64,000 nucleotides of DNA from CALOCN01 sp942491735 (GCA_942491735.1 CALOCN010000014.1:1736001-1800000), one strand, 5' to 3'. Numbered from the stretch's first letter, positions 19,444-29,308 are shown. Numbers and translations are program-made. The notes: generated by a model not told the origin, from the sequence alone.

Positions 19444-20663
19444 AGTGTTGCGCGCTGGTCCTGATGTTGATGGTCGCGGCCCGGGTGGCGATAGCCGCGG
19501 AACCTGATAGTAGCCGCATCGACCCGCCAGGCTATGGTGAACTGGGAGTTCTGAAGAACTACGAGGACCCGGAAAAGAAGGAGTCACACCTTGCCGCGGT
19601 TGGGGAGATGAATGGCTACTTCGCGTTCAAGACCAAGCTGCGCGAGTCCACCGGTCTGTCCTACGTGATCGAGTACGCACCCATCCTGCAGTGGGGAGCG
19701 GGGGAGTTTCACGGTGGTCATGAGCTGAATCTCATCGGACTGTGGAATGCCTATGACCTGGGCGACCTGGGAGAAGGTAGCCTCTACGTGTGGTTTCAAC
19801 ACGCCCTGACCTGGAGCGACCTTACGACCACCGAGTTCATGGATTCCCTGGGAGTGATCTCTCCGGTCAATGGGGGGGATACCTACCCCAATCGCAGCAG
19901 CAACCATCTCCAGCTTCTGGCCTGGGAGCAGCAGTTGGCGGGCGAGGCGGCCCGGGTGATGCTGGGCAAGATCACCACCCGGGTGACCTTCAATCAGAAC
20001 CGATTCGCGGTCAGTGATCGGGAGGACTTCTTTACCCCGATGATCGTGAACAACCCCGTGGTGCCGTTCACCGCCCGCGGGGGTCTGGCGGCATTCGGTG
20101 AGGTGCGGACCGGGGTGGGCTACATCTCGGGAATGGTGCGCGACGCGGATGCGTCAAGTGCGGGCATCGATGTGGAGTCTCTGGAAACCGGCAACTGGGA
20201 GTATCTCGCCGAGCTGGGCTGGACCCCGAACTGGGGTGAGCGGGAAGGCAACTATCGCGTGACCTACCACTACACCGATGCCATTGGCGAGGGGGAATCG
20301 GCTCAGGCCGCGGGAGGGTCCATATCCATCAGCGCCGATCAGGACATCGGCGCGTCTCATGGTGCCTTCTTCAGATACGCCCATGCGGAGAATCCACTAC
20401 GGGTCTTTCAATCTCGGGTTGCCGGAGGACTGCAGTGGTTGGGCCCCTTCGGTTTCGAGGACGACCGCATCGGTTTGGGCTTCTGGCACGCAGATCCAGT
20501 GGATCCATCTCTCAGCAACGAGACCGGATTTGAACTGTTCTGGCGAATGCAGCTCGCCCGGGTTGTGGAGTTGTCACCGGACCTCCAACTCATTCTCCCC
20601 GCAGAACAGGGAGAAAGTAGCGTGGTTCCTGTTGTTGGACTGCGCCTGCGGCTGATCCTGTAG
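19440..20663 (+). CDS. OprB-like carbohydrate/solute porin
   Basis: A 407-residue outer-membrane beta-barrel protein starting at the ATGA overlap with hupE-like (ATG 19440). It has a signal peptide (residues 1-20) and alternating beta-strand pattern throughout, with motifs of the OprB carbohydrate-selective porin family (GLSYVIEYAPILQWG, RVMLGKITTRVTFNQNRFA, ...). The C-terminus is VVGLRLRLIL, a typical terminal strand. As last gene of the sigma-54 cassette it would bring the substrate, or metal complexes, into the periplasm where the ureohydrolase resides. From 20664 to 20888 no gene is seen. Confidence 0.8.
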   Translation: MKCCALVLMLMVAARVAIAAEPDSSRIDPPGYGELGVLKNYEDPEKKESHLAAVGEMNGYFAFKTKLRESTGLSYVIEYAPILQWGAGEFHGGHELNLIGLWNAYDLGDLGEGSLYVWFQHALTWSDLTTTEFMDSLGVISPVNGGDTYPNRSSNHLQLLAWEQQLAGEAARVMLGKITTRVTFNQNRFAVSDREDFFTPMIVNNPVVPFTARGGLAAFGEVRTGVGYISGMVRDADASSAGIDVESLETGNWEYLAELGWTPNWGEREGNYRVTYHYTDAIGEGESAQAAGGSISISADQDIGASHGAFFRYAHAENPLRVFQSRVAGGLQWLGPFGFEDDRIGLGFWHADPVDPSLSNETGFELFWRMQLARVVELSPDLQLILPAEQGESSVVPVVGLRLRLIL

Positions 20664-20888
20664 ACCGGGGCGTATCCACCAAGCCAGCCACAGCAGCCCT
20701 TTTCATGGGCCTGGCCCCCACGATGACCTCGGCGAGCCCTGCCCCGGATGGGATACCGCGCGCACCCCTGGCCGTCGAACGGCCGGACACGAGGCTGCCA
20801 ACTCAGGCTCACCCGACCCGCCGTTTCCAGAGTAGACTTGACGGTGCCCGGTAGCCGCTATTTGGGAAACACGGGGGTTCGGGGACTC

Positions 20889-21440
20889 ATGGACTTCACG
20901 CAACGTTTGATCGACGTTCGAGACGGGGATCCGGCCGCCCTCAACCACTTGTTCCCATTGGTCTACGAGGAGCTGCGCCGGCTGGCCCACATCCAACTCC
21001 GCCGGGGGAGCGCGGGGGACACCCTGCGCACCACCGCCCTCGTTCACGAGGCCTACCTCAAGCTGGTGGACGGAAAACGGGTACAGGCCCGGGACCGGGC
21101 TCACTTCATGGCGCTGGCAGCCCGGGTCATGCGCCAGGTGCTCATTGATCACTTTCGCCGGAACCAGGCCCAGAAGCGGGGAGGGGGCAAGATTCCGGTC
21201 GATTTGACCGACCGGGATATTCCGGTACAGGACCGGGGTTTCGTGTTGTTGGTTGTGGACGACGCGCTCCGGCGGCTCGCCGAGCTCAACCCTCGCCTGG
21301 AGCAGGTCGTGGAGATGCGTTTTTTTGGGGGCATGACCGAGGCTGAAGTCGCCGAGTTCCTGGGCATCACCGAGCGCACGGTGCGCAACGACTGGGTCAA
21401 GGCCAGGGCCTGGCTCAGCAGGGAGTTGGCGGAGGACTGA
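20889..21440 (+). CDS. ECF-type RNA polymerase sigma factor (Sig-70_X6/TIGR02999 style)
   Basis: A 183-residue sigma-70-family factor. Region 2 contains LRRLAHIQLRRGSAGDTLRTTALVHEAYLKL and region 4 contains VEMRFFGGMTEAEVAEFLGITERTVRNDW (shown as two helices of a helix-turn-helix). The 'TTALVHEAYLKL' block is typical of the subgroup commonly found beside Ser/Thr kinases. I place the start at ATG 20889, because the longer upstream frame has no family similarity. No anti-sigma factor is visible; the kinase beginning two bases after the stop is the obvious regulatory partner, perhaps by phosphorylation. Confidence 0.9.
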   Translation: MDFTQRLIDVRDGDPAALNHLFPLVYEELRRLAHIQLRRGSAGDTLRTTALVHEAYLKLVDGKRVQARDRAHFMALAARVMRQVLIDHFRRNQAQKRGGGKIPVDLTDRDIPVQDRGFVLLVVDDALRRLAELNPRLEQVVEMRFFGGMTEAEVAEFLGITERTVRNDWVKARAWLSRELAED

Positions 21441-21441
21441 C

Positions 21442-24402
21442 ATGACATCACGCCCGCGCCTGACTCCGGAGGCCTGGAGAGAGGTCGAAGCCCTCTTCGA
21501 CCGGGTCCAAGACATGACGCCGCGTGAGCGCCGGGAGGCGCTCCAGGCCCCGGGGGTCGAACCGTGGCTCCGCGCGGAAGTGGAATCGCTCCTCAGGGCC
21601 GCGGAGTCGGAGTCCCTGGTCCTGGATGAGCCGGCGGCGGAGTTTGTCGGGGCTTCGTTGGACCGGCTGGAAGGACCCGGGGGGTTCGGTGAACTCCCCC
21701 CGGGGACGCGGCTGGGTCCTTACCGGCTGGTTTCCGAGGCCGGACGCGGCGGGATGAGCGTGGTGTTCCTGGCCGAGCGCGATGACGGGGTTCACTCCGG
21801 GAAGGTCGCGCTCAAGGTCCTCAACCGTACCGGGGCCGACGACGAACTCGTGCACCGGTTCAACGTCGAGCGCCGCATCCTGGCGTCACTGGCCCATCCC
21901 AACATCGCGCGGATCCTCGATGGCGGCGTGACCCAGGGAGGACAACCCTACCTGGTCATGGACTTCGTGGAAGGAAGTCCGATCACCGCCTACTGCGCGG
22001 AGCAGAGGCTGGATCTGCGCTCACGCATCCGGCTCTTCCTGTCGGTTTGCGACGCGGTGCAGCATGCGCACGAACGCCTGGTGGTTCATCGTGATCTCAA
22101 GCCCTCGAACGTCTTCGTGGATCGGGAAGGACATGTCCGCCTGCTGGACTTCGGCATCGCCAAGCTGATCGGCGGAGGTGACGATAGCCTTGTGACCGGT
22201 ACCGGAGTACGGCTAATGACCCCGGAATGCGCGGCGCCGGAACAGGTTCGTGGCGGCGCCATCACCACCTCCACCGACGTGTATGCCCTCGGGGTGATGC
22301 TCTACGAGCTTCTGGCCGGATCCCGGCCCTATCGATTGGATGACAAGTCCCCCGCCGAGATGGAACGCATCGTATGCGAAGACGATCCCTCCCCTCCCTC
22401 CACGCGCCGCGCCGCCGTGGGGAGTGGGCAGGAGGAAACCGTCGCCCTGCAGGACACAGTGCGCCGGCAGGCCCGCGGCGACCTCGATCTGATTTGCCTG
22501 AAGGCTCTGGCCAAGGAACCCCGCCGCCGCTACGGGACCGCGCGCGCACTGGCCGAGGATCTCATGCGCCACCTGGACGGCCACCCGGTCCTGGCCCGCC
22601 CCACCACCGCCGCCTATCGGGCTGGTAAGTTCGTCCGCCGGCACAAGGGGGGCGTGGCCGTATCGGCCCTGGCCGTGCTGCTTCTGGTTGTGTTCAGCAT
22701 TGGGATGACCATGCAACAGGTGGCGACGACGGAAGCCCGGGACAACGCCAGGGCGGAGGCGGAGAAGGCGCGCCAGGTAAGCGGCTTCCTGGTGGACTTG
22801 TTCCAGGCCCCGGACCCGTACAACACCGAGGACCTGCAGAGCCTGTCAGCGGCCCAATTGCTGGACCGGGGTATGGAGCGCGTCGATGCGGTGGCTGGGG
22901 ACGCGGTGGTGCAGGGCGCCATGCTGCGATCGATGGGGAGGGCGAACATCGGTCTGGGGCGCTACGCGGAGGCGGAGTCGTTGCTCCTACATGCCGTTCA
23001 GGCTGCAGTGTCGCCTCCCGGCGGGCCGTTGGTGCGCGATGCGGCGGAGGCTCGCGTACTGCTGGGCATTGCGCTCCAACACCTGGGCCGGTTCGACGAG
23101 GCCGAAAGCGCCAACCGGCAAGCCCTGCGAGCTCTGGGCGAGCTGGGGGAACCGTCGGGGGAGCTTGCCGGGGCCGCCCTGAGCGGCGTTGGGGTGGCCA
23201 GCCAGGCGAAAGGGCGCTATGAGGCCGCGGACTCCGCGCTGGTGCGCGCGCTGGAGGTGCTCACCACACTCCATGGCCCCAACGACCCCGAGCGGTTGGA
23301 TGTGCTCAACAATCTGGGTGCGCTTCGTGCGGACCAGGGGCAGTACGAGGAGGCCCTGCAGGTTCAGCAGGAAGTCTACACCGGCCGTCTCGCGGCGTAT
23401 CGCGGGGCGCATCCCAAGGTGGCCGAAAGTCTGTCCAATCTGGGCTACTACCATCGCAAGCTGGGGCGCTATGCCGAAGCCGAGTCGCTGTACCTCGCCT
23501 CGATTGCCATGAAGGAACAGACCCTGGGCGCCAACCACCCTGGCCTTGCCACCACCTACGACAATCTCGGCGTTGCCCTGGGTATCCAGGGCAAGTTGGA
23601 CGACGCCGAAGCCGCCTTTCGAGCCTCGCTGGACATCCTGCGCGAACGCGTCGGCGACGCCCATCCCGCGGTGGCCACGGCGTACAACAACCTGGCCCAG
23701 GTGCAAACGCGTCGAGGAGACTACGATGGCGCACTGCAGTTCCAGCTTCGAGCGCTGGAGATCCGGCGGACCACCCTGGGTGACGAGCATCCGTTGTTTG
23801 CGCAGACCCTGGGGAATCTGGGCAGCATCTATCAACACCTCGACCGGCTGCCCGACGCCATTGCCGCGGCGGAGCAGGCGGTGGCCATCGAGGAATCCGT
23901 GCTGCCGGAAAACCATCCCGATCTGGCCTCCAGCCTGGGCGACCTGGGGTACTACTACTACCGAATGGGAAACTTTGCCGCCGCGGAAAGCCTGCACACC
24001 CGCGCCCTGAACGTGCGGCGCACCGCACTTGGCGAGAATCATCCCGATGTCGCCACGTCCTGGCGAAGCATCGCGCTGGTGCAGCGGGACCGGGGCGAAC
24101 TGGAGGCGGCTCGCGTGTCGATAAACCGCGCCAGGGTCATCCGCGAAGATACGCTGGGCCCGGACCATCCGCGCACGGCGGAGTGCCTCGACATCCAGGG
24201 GGTGATTGAGACCCGCTCGGGAGAGTTCGCCCGGGCGGACTCCTTGCTGGAAGCGGCGCTGGCCGTGCGCAAGGAGAAACTGGGAGTGAAGCATCCCGAT
24301 ACGCAGTCCAGTTGGAACCACCTGGCCGAGAACTTCGCCCTTTGGGGCAAGCCTGCCGAGGCCGACCGGGTCCGGCGCGAGCGCACGGCAGCAGGCTCCT
24401 GA
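21442..24402 (+). CDS. Transmembrane Ser/Thr protein kinase with C-terminal TPR repeats
   Basis: A 986-residue Hanks-type kinase. The kinase domain (about 90-370) has AGRGGMSVVFLAERDD, the ATP-binding lysine K125 (VALKVL), catalytic HRDLKPSN (D218) and DFG (D236-G238). A single transmembrane helix follows at about 402-423. The C-terminal 530 residues, outside the membrane, are kinesin-light-chain-type tetratricopeptide repeats (for example HPKVAESLSNLGYYHRKLG) in about twelve units of 42 residues. The gene starts two bases after the sigma factor stop. The architecture suggests that TPR-mediated binding of a periplasmic ligand controls phosphorylation of the sigma factor or others. Confidence 0.93.
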   Translation: MTSRPRLTPEAWREVEALFDRVQDMTPRERREALQAPGVEPWLRAEVESLLRAAESESLVLDEPAAEFVGASLDRLEGPGGFGELPPGTRLGPYRLVSEAGRGGMSVVFLAERDDGVHSGKVALKVLNRTGADDELVHRFNVERRILASLAHPNIARILDGGVTQGGQPYLVMDFVEGSPITAYCAEQRLDLRSRIRLFLSVCDAVQHAHERLVVHRDLKPSNVFVDREGHVRLLDFGIAKLIGGGDDSLVTGTGVRLMTPECAAPEQVRGGAITTSTDVYALGVMLYELLAGSRPYRLDDKSPAEMERIVCEDDPSPPSTRRAAVGSGQEETVALQDTVRRQARGDLDLICLKALAKEPRRRYGTARALAEDLMRHLDGHPVLARPTTAAYRAGKFVRRHKGGVAVSALAVLLLVVFSIGMTMQQVATTEARDNARAEAEKARQVSGFLVDLFQAPDPYNTEDLQSLSAAQLLDRGMERVDAVAGDAVVQGAMLRSMGRANIGLGRYAEAESLLLHAVQAAVSPPGGPLVRDAAEARVLLGIALQHLGRFDEAESANRQALRALGELGEPSGELAGAALSGVGVASQAKGRYEAADSALVRALEVLTTLHGPNDPERLDVLNNLGALRADQGQYEEALQVQQEVYTGRLAAYRGAHPKVAESLSNLGYYHRKLGRYAEAESLYLASIAMKEQTLGANHPGLATTYDNLGVALGIQGKLDDAEAAFRASLDILRERVGDAHPAVATAYNNLAQVQTRRGDYDGALQFQLRALEIRRTTLGDEHPLFAQTLGNLGSIYQHLDRLPDAIAAAEQAVAIEESVLPENHPDLASSLGDLGYYYYRMGNFAAAESLHTRALNVRRTALGENHPDVATSWRSIALVQRDRGELEAARVSINRARVIREDTLGPDHPRTAECLDIQGVIETRSGEFARADSLLEAALAVRKEKLGVKHPDTQSSWNHLAENFALWGKPAEADRVRRERTAAGS

Positions 24403-24410
24403 CCCGCTGC

Positions 24411-27212
24411 CTACGGAAAGACCACGAGTCGTGTGGTCGCAGTGCGGGTTGGGTCGCCGCCCGAGGTCACCACACGCGCGAGGTAGACTCCCCGGGACAC
24501 CCGGTGTCCGCTCGCGTCCATTCCATCCCAGTGAACCTCAACCCGCCCCCCGCCTTGCGCTGCGTCGAGGCGTCTCACCCTGCGCCCCGAGATGTCGAAC
24601 AGGTCGACCCGTGCGCGTTCGCCGGCGCGCAACTGAAACGCGATCCGGGACGCACCCGTGGTTGGGTTGGGGTAGGCGAGGAGATGAAGGCTGGATGTCG
24701 CCGCTTCCCGTTCGGCGACCGCGGTAGTGCTGGGAGAATTGGAGCAGTTGAGGCAGCGGGCGCGCGCGGCGTTCCCTCCTTCCATGGGCCAGCGGCGTAC
24801 GGGATCCGGGTCAAAGGCTCCGCCGGTTTCTACCAGGGTCACGAACCCCGCTCCGGCAAACCCGATCTCACTGAGCACCAGGAGTTCCACACAGCCGTCG
24901 TTGTCCAGGTCCCCCGAGGCTGGCGTGAGCACGCCGAATCCGGGGAGGGACTTGGGCCAGAAACCCAGCGGTCCGGAGGCGTGGGTCCAGGCTTGCACGG
25001 TGAGTCCGGGGCTGGCCAGCACAACCTGGGATGAGGCGGAGTTGAGGTTCTCCACGATGGCCGCGCCGTACTGATCGGTCTCTCCATTGTTCTGTGGCCA
25101 CGAAGGGGCCAGGGTGCCGTCGTGGGAGAAGAGATAGGTGTCGCCGTTGCTGGTGACGGCAACCACGTCGGGGTTGAGGGATCCGATCAGTTGAGAGAAG
25201 GCCACCGATCTTACGCTCGCACCCGTGCCTACCGGCCACCCCCCTCCGTATCCCGCCCCGGTGTGATGCAACAGCGCGACGCCGCTGAGGGTGGGTACAG
25301 CAACTTCCAGATCTCCGTCGTTCTCGATGTCGGCCAGGGCAGGGGCGCCGGTGGGAAAGAGTCCCAGTTCCTGGTCGAGAAGGGAGACCCCGTCGGGGGT
25401 GCGAATGTGCAGGGTGGTGGCACCTGCCATCACGATGTCGTTCCTCTCGTCTCCGTCCACATCACCCACCGCCGGTTGCCAGACGAAGGAAGTGGGAAGG
25501 GCTACCGGATACCCAGGGATGTTGCTGCCGAAGGAGAGCACGGAGAGGTAGTTCAAGCTGGTGGCGATCACCTGGTTGGAAAGGGAGTTGAGCATGGGAG
25601 CGACGCAGACAAACGCCGGTCCGCTCGTCCCGAGATCCACGGGATAGCCGGGGATGGGATTCCCCTGACGGTCGTAGACGTGTACCCAACCCATGACCGA
25701 GCCCACCACGATCTCCGGCCAGCCATCCCCGTCGAGGTCTCCGGAAGCGAGAGTCGCCGGTTCGTCACCCCCTGGCAAGGTAACGTTGGGCCAGCCGGAG
25801 ACCGGGGTGAGATCGTGGTCGTAGGCGACGATGGAAGCGCCCAACCCGACCATGAACTCCTGTTCTGCGTCTCCGTCGAGTTCGACAAGCATCAACTCCG
25901 CGGTGAACGAAGGCACGGAAACGAGGCTGAGCAGGCGGGCGTGCCGCGGGAACCCGGGCTGGGCCATCCACTCTGCGTCAAAGAAGAGGCTGTCCGGATC
26001 AGGGACCGCGCGACTCACCGTCCAGGCCATGCCCAACTGGTTGGCTAGGGTCGGATGCACCACCACCCAGGATCGCGGGAAACTACCCCCGGACACGAAG
26101 GCCGGGCCATCGGAGCACTGCAGCGGGGCTGACCAACTCAACACATTGGGTTGTGCGGCGCGAACCAGGGCATGCTGGAATGTCGTCGCGTCGAAGCCGG
26201 CCATGGCAAACCCGCTCCCGTCCGGGTAGGCGGCGAGCGTGGGTAGTAGAAACGCCGGGATTCCAAGGCTATCCGCGGGATCCCAGGTGATTCCGGCGTC
26301 GAAGCTTGCGCGCATGGTGGTCGCGGCGATGATGTTGGGGCTGGCTCCGGTGCCGAGAGCGAGGAGCACCGTGTCATCGATTCCCGATGAGGCGATTCCG
26401 TACGGTAACATGCTGAGGCTGTCCGCGGCCGTGGTCAGCGCGACGTGGGCCGACCAGTCGGTGAGACCGTTCACCCCGTAGTTCACCGCCCGTGCGTAGT
26501 AGGTTTCCCGGTCGATCTCGGTGTTAGGATCCCGCTGACTCCACACTGCATGCACCACTCCCAGGGGGCCCGATTCGAGCAGAATCACTCCCAGGGTGAG
26601 GTCCGTGGCCACGGAGTGCAACGAGTATGACGGGCCCCAGGATTCTCCCCGGGTTGCCGAGCGGGATATAAGATAGCTGGTTGCATTCACGTTCGTGCTG
26701 GCCAGCAACACGGCATAAGGATCTTCATATCGGGCGGTCGTGGTCATATGGACCCAATTCACCGACGTTCCGTGCTCGGTTCTCTGGCTGGTGGTCCAGG
26801 CGGGAAACATCGCGTGTGGGTCGGTGAATCCGGTCCAGGCCTGCTGGTTCGCGCCATCGGTCCGCACCCAGGCCATGAGCAGGCGACTCTCGCTGGCCAG
26901 AATGAGGACCGGGCTGGCATCGGATGTTCCCGGGGGGTGGGGGAGGGTGGTCCACTGGGACCAGGTGTCGCCGCCATCGATCGACTTGTGGAGCACGATC
27001 TCGTTGGCGCCGGGAATCTCCCGGGTCCGGGCCACGATAAGCGTGCCGTCGGCGGTGGCCACCACCGGATTGCCGAATAGAGCCTGACTGGTGTCGATCA
27101 CGGCGTCCACGGCGCAGGCGCTCGATGGATTTGCCGCAGCAACCGACGCCGAGACCAGGGCAATCAGGACCCCCAGGCAAGTGCACGGAGCGAATCGAAG
27201 GGTGTGTGCCAT
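24411..27212 (-). CDS. Secreted VCBS/FG-GAP repeat protein with sialidase-like N-part and FlgD-like tail
   Basis: A 933-residue surface protein. I start it at the ATG whose codon is 27212-27210, because AGGAG precedes it by seven bases and a signal peptide begins there (MAHTLRFAPC...ASVAAA); the frame further upstream lacks both. Residues about 40-390 resemble BNR/sialidase-type propeller blades (SIDGGDTWSQW). Residues about 420-800 carry FG-GAP/VCBS-like calcium-binding repeats (DLDGDGWPEIVVGS, DVDGDERNDIV, DIENDGDLEVAVP, DLDNDGCVELLV). The C-terminus (FDISGRRVRRL ... SRGVYLARV) is the sorting module. Likely ligand-binding or glycan-binding. It is convergent with the kinase gene, with an 8-base gap. 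The 199 bases upstream of its start hold no gene. Confidence 0.87.
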   Translation of the reverse strand: MAHTLRFAPCTCLGVLIALVSASVAAANPSSACAVDAVIDTSQALFGNPVVATADGTLIVARTREIPGANEIVLHKSIDGGDTWSQWTTLPHPPGTSDASPVLILASESRLLMAWVRTDGANQQAWTGFTDPHAMFPAWTTSQRTEHGTSVNWVHMTTTARYEDPYAVLLASTNVNATSYLISRSATRGESWGPSYSLHSVATDLTLGVILLESGPLGVVHAVWSQRDPNTEIDRETYYARAVNYGVNGLTDWSAHVALTTAADSLSMLPYGIASSGIDDTVLLALGTGASPNIIAATTMRASFDAGITWDPADSLGIPAFLLPTLAAYPDGSGFAMAGFDATTFQHALVRAAQPNVLSWSAPLQCSDGPAFVSGGSFPRSWVVVHPTLANQLGMAWTVSRAVPDPDSLFFDAEWMAQPGFPRHARLLSLVSVPSFTAELMLVELDGDAEQEFMVGLGASIVAYDHDLTPVSGWPNVTLPGGDEPATLASGDLDGDGWPEIVVGSVMGWVHVYDRQGNPIPGYPVDLGTSGPAFVCVAPMLNSLSNQVIATSLNYLSVLSFGSNIPGYPVALPTSFVWQPAVGDVDGDERNDIVMAGATTLHIRTPDGVSLLDQELGLFPTGAPALADIENDGDLEVAVPTLSGVALLHHTGAGYGGGWPVGTGASVRSVAFSQLIGSLNPDVVAVTSNGDTYLFSHDGTLAPSWPQNNGETDQYGAAIVENLNSASSQVVLASPGLTVQAWTHASGPLGFWPKSLPGFGVLTPASGDLDNDGCVELLVLSEIGFAGAGFVTLVETGGAFDPDPVRRWPMEGGNAARARCLNCSNSPSTTAVAEREAATSSLHLLAYPNPTTGASRIAFQLRAGERARVDLFDISGRRVRRLDAAQGGGRVEVHWDGMDASGHRVSRGVYLARVVTSGGDPTRTATTRLVVFP

Positions 27213-27411
27213 GAGGTGGCTCCTGGCTGGAGGCAGTTCTGCTTCCAGATCCGGTTGGGAATCCGCGTGGCCCCGGATAGGGGCGTCTACCCTGATCACG
27301 AATCCCGGGAGAAGAACCGGAAGAAGAAACGTTGTGCCCCCTGCGAAGACGTACTGGGCCAGAAGTTCCGGGAGCCCGCGCGGGGCTGAGCGGGATGGCT
27401 GCATGCTAGTT

Positions 27412-28239
27412 TGGTGATGCGGACGAGCTCGCGCGGCAGCGTGGCGTTGAGCGAGGCCCAGGCGGTTGCCGCCCTCAACCACCCCAACATCGTCACCATC
27501 CACGCACGCCACGGGCACCCGGTTTGAGTCCCACATCCACCGCAAGCCGTCCCTGGGGGGCTCTCCCCGGCGCCTTCCCATCGATGGCCAGGAGCCGTTG
27601 ACCCTCATGTCACCGGAGAACGCGCCCGAGATCCTGATGCTGAGATCCCTGAGCTGGTCGCCGGCTGGGGAACACATCGCCTTGCTCGCCTTCCTGGAAG
27701 AAGAGAGTGGGCCGGCGTCCCGGATCCTGATCGTTCCGGCGCAGGGTGGGCCCTACCGGACCCTCGACTTGCCCACGGATACCGTCGGTGCCGTGTGCTG
27801 GACCCACGATGGAAGCGGAGTCCTCGTCACCGCGGTGCCAGTTCCTACGCGGACCTGAGCATCACCGCCGACGGGCGTACGATCTGTGCGGCACAGAGGG
27901 AGACGACGTCGCATCTCTGGCTCGTCGAGATGGAGAGGCCCACAACACCCCGACAGCTGACGCGGGGCAATCGCAACGACGGGGGAGCGGGCGTCACCTG
28001 GCTGGACGACGAGACCGTCCTGTATGCAAGTGACCCGTACAGCTGACCTTCGGTCCCTCGACATGGCCCCCAGCGTGGCTCCGGGAAAGGACTGGTCGCG
28101 CCGGAGCACCAGCTTCGATTCCGGAGCGATCCAAAACCTGAGGGCTGTCTCGCCCAACGGAGAGCGCATCATTGTCAGCAGGGGGTCGGAGTCCACGGAT
28201 GTCGTGCTGATCCGAGTGGACGAGGAGGAAGGTAGTTGA
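27412..28239 (+). pseudogene. Degraded Ser/Thr kinase with TolB/WD40-like propeller
   Basis: Fragments of one gene appear in order but in different frames. First, SEAQAVAALNHPNIVTIH (near 27448-27503), the N-lobe of a Hanks kinase, cut by an in-frame stop soon after. Second, SLSWSPAGEHIALLAF and RILIVPAQGGPYRTLDLP (27640-27780), propeller blades. Third, SYADLSITADGRTICAAQRE and VTWLDDETVLYASD in another frame (about 27842-28035). Last, NLRAVSPNGERIIVSRGSES to the stop at 28239. The catalytic lobe and much of the propeller are missing. The order matches kinases with cytoplasmic kinase and extracellular TolB-like propeller. Confidence 0.75.
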
Positions 28240-28266
28240 GGACCAAGGGCCTGGCGATGCAACTGA

Positions 28267-29205
28267 CTAGCGGTAGGTCCGTTTGATACGGCCCCAGGTC
28301 GTGTGCTCGACGGCGGTGGTGTAGGAGAAGGCCTTCACCCTTCCCCCGTTGCTCTCGGCCACGTAGACCACGCCGGCCGCGCTGACGGCGACATCGGCGG
28401 GTGCCTGGAGCTGAGAATCGTCGGTTCCGTAGCCCCCCCAGTCGGTGATCAGCGTCAGGTCCTCCGGTTCCACGGCGTACATCCGGTGCACGGGGGCGCC
28501 GGCCGCCACGTACAGGTCCCCGCCGGGGGCGGCGGCGATCCCCTCGGAGCGCTGGAAGCTCGCCGTGGACTGGCCGATGAAGGTCCCGGCAAGGTCCCAG
28601 CGCCGCACCCCTCCGAAGGTGTGACCCCACATGGACCCGTACACCGTGTCGGAGGTAACCACGATGTCGGTGCAGCCGTTCACTTCGGAGGTATCGATGG
28701 TCAGGAGGTGAACGCCCTGGGGCGTGAACTGCTTGATCACCTGGTTTCCGCGGTCGGCCACCCAGATGTTGCCGGCGGCGTCCACGTCCATGCCGTACGG
28801 GTAGTTGAGCTGGCTGTCGGCGCTTCCCGCTCCGCCCCACTTGCGGAGATACGTTCCCTCCAGGTCGAAAACCTGGATGTCATGACGCACGAAATCGCTG
28901 ATGTAGACCTCTCCGGCCGGGGTAGCCAGGATGCGGTTCGGTTGGAAGAGCTCTCCGTCCCCCTCGCCCTGCGTACCCCAGCTGCGCCGGAAGTTCCCTT
29001 CCAGGTCGAACACCGAGACCCGGGTGGTGCCGTACTCCAGGACAAAGATCTCGTTCCCGAGGATGGACAGGCCCCGGGGGCCTCCAAGCTGTCCCTCCCC
29101 GAAGGTGAACTGCAGGGGCGGAGGATCCGCATGGGCGCGGACGGGCAGCAGCCCCAGAACGAGGACGATGAGGACGGGGAGCACTCGACGGGACGCGGGC
29201 GACAT
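28267..29205 (-). CDS. Secreted NHL-repeat beta-propeller protein
   Basis: A 312-residue protein with signal peptide (residues 1-26, ending AHA) and about six NHL repeats: GGPRGLSILGNEIFVLE, QPNRILATPAGEVYISD, YPYGMDVDAAGNIWVAD, QAPADVAVSAAGVVYVAE. NHL propellers mediate protein or ligand binding. It lacks a FlgD-like module and instead ends in TTWGRIKRTYR, very like the tail of the small secreted protein at 34045-34764. It sits 27 bases from the end of the kinase pseudogene, convergent with it. Confidence 0.85.
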   Translation of the reverse strand: MSPASRRVLPVLIVLVLGLLPVRAHADPPPLQFTFGEGQLGGPRGLSILGNEIFVLEYGTTRVSVFDLEGNFRRSWGTQGEGDGELFQPNRILATPAGEVYISDFVRHDIQVFDLEGTYLRKWGGAGSADSQLNYPYGMDVDAAGNIWVADRGNQVIKQFTPQGVHLLTIDTSEVNGCTDIVVTSDTVYGSMWGHTFGGVRRWDLAGTFIGQSTASFQRSEGIAAAPGGDLYVAAGAPVHRMYAVEPEDLTLITDWGGYGTDDSQLQAPADVAVSAAGVVYVAESNGGRVKAFSYTTAVEHTTWGRIKRTYR

Positions 29206-29308
29206 GGGACCTCCTGGGTGACGGTATCAGCGTCCCAGGCTAGGCATCCCACAGCCTCCGCTCAAGCTGCATGAACGTGCGGGTCACCGGACTCCCGGCC
29301 CCCCGATC

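Noticed and set aside
27466..27858. Independent 130-codon gene within the kinase remnant
   Set aside because: Its residues align with propeller blades that continue in another frame just after it, so it is a fragment and not a separate gene.
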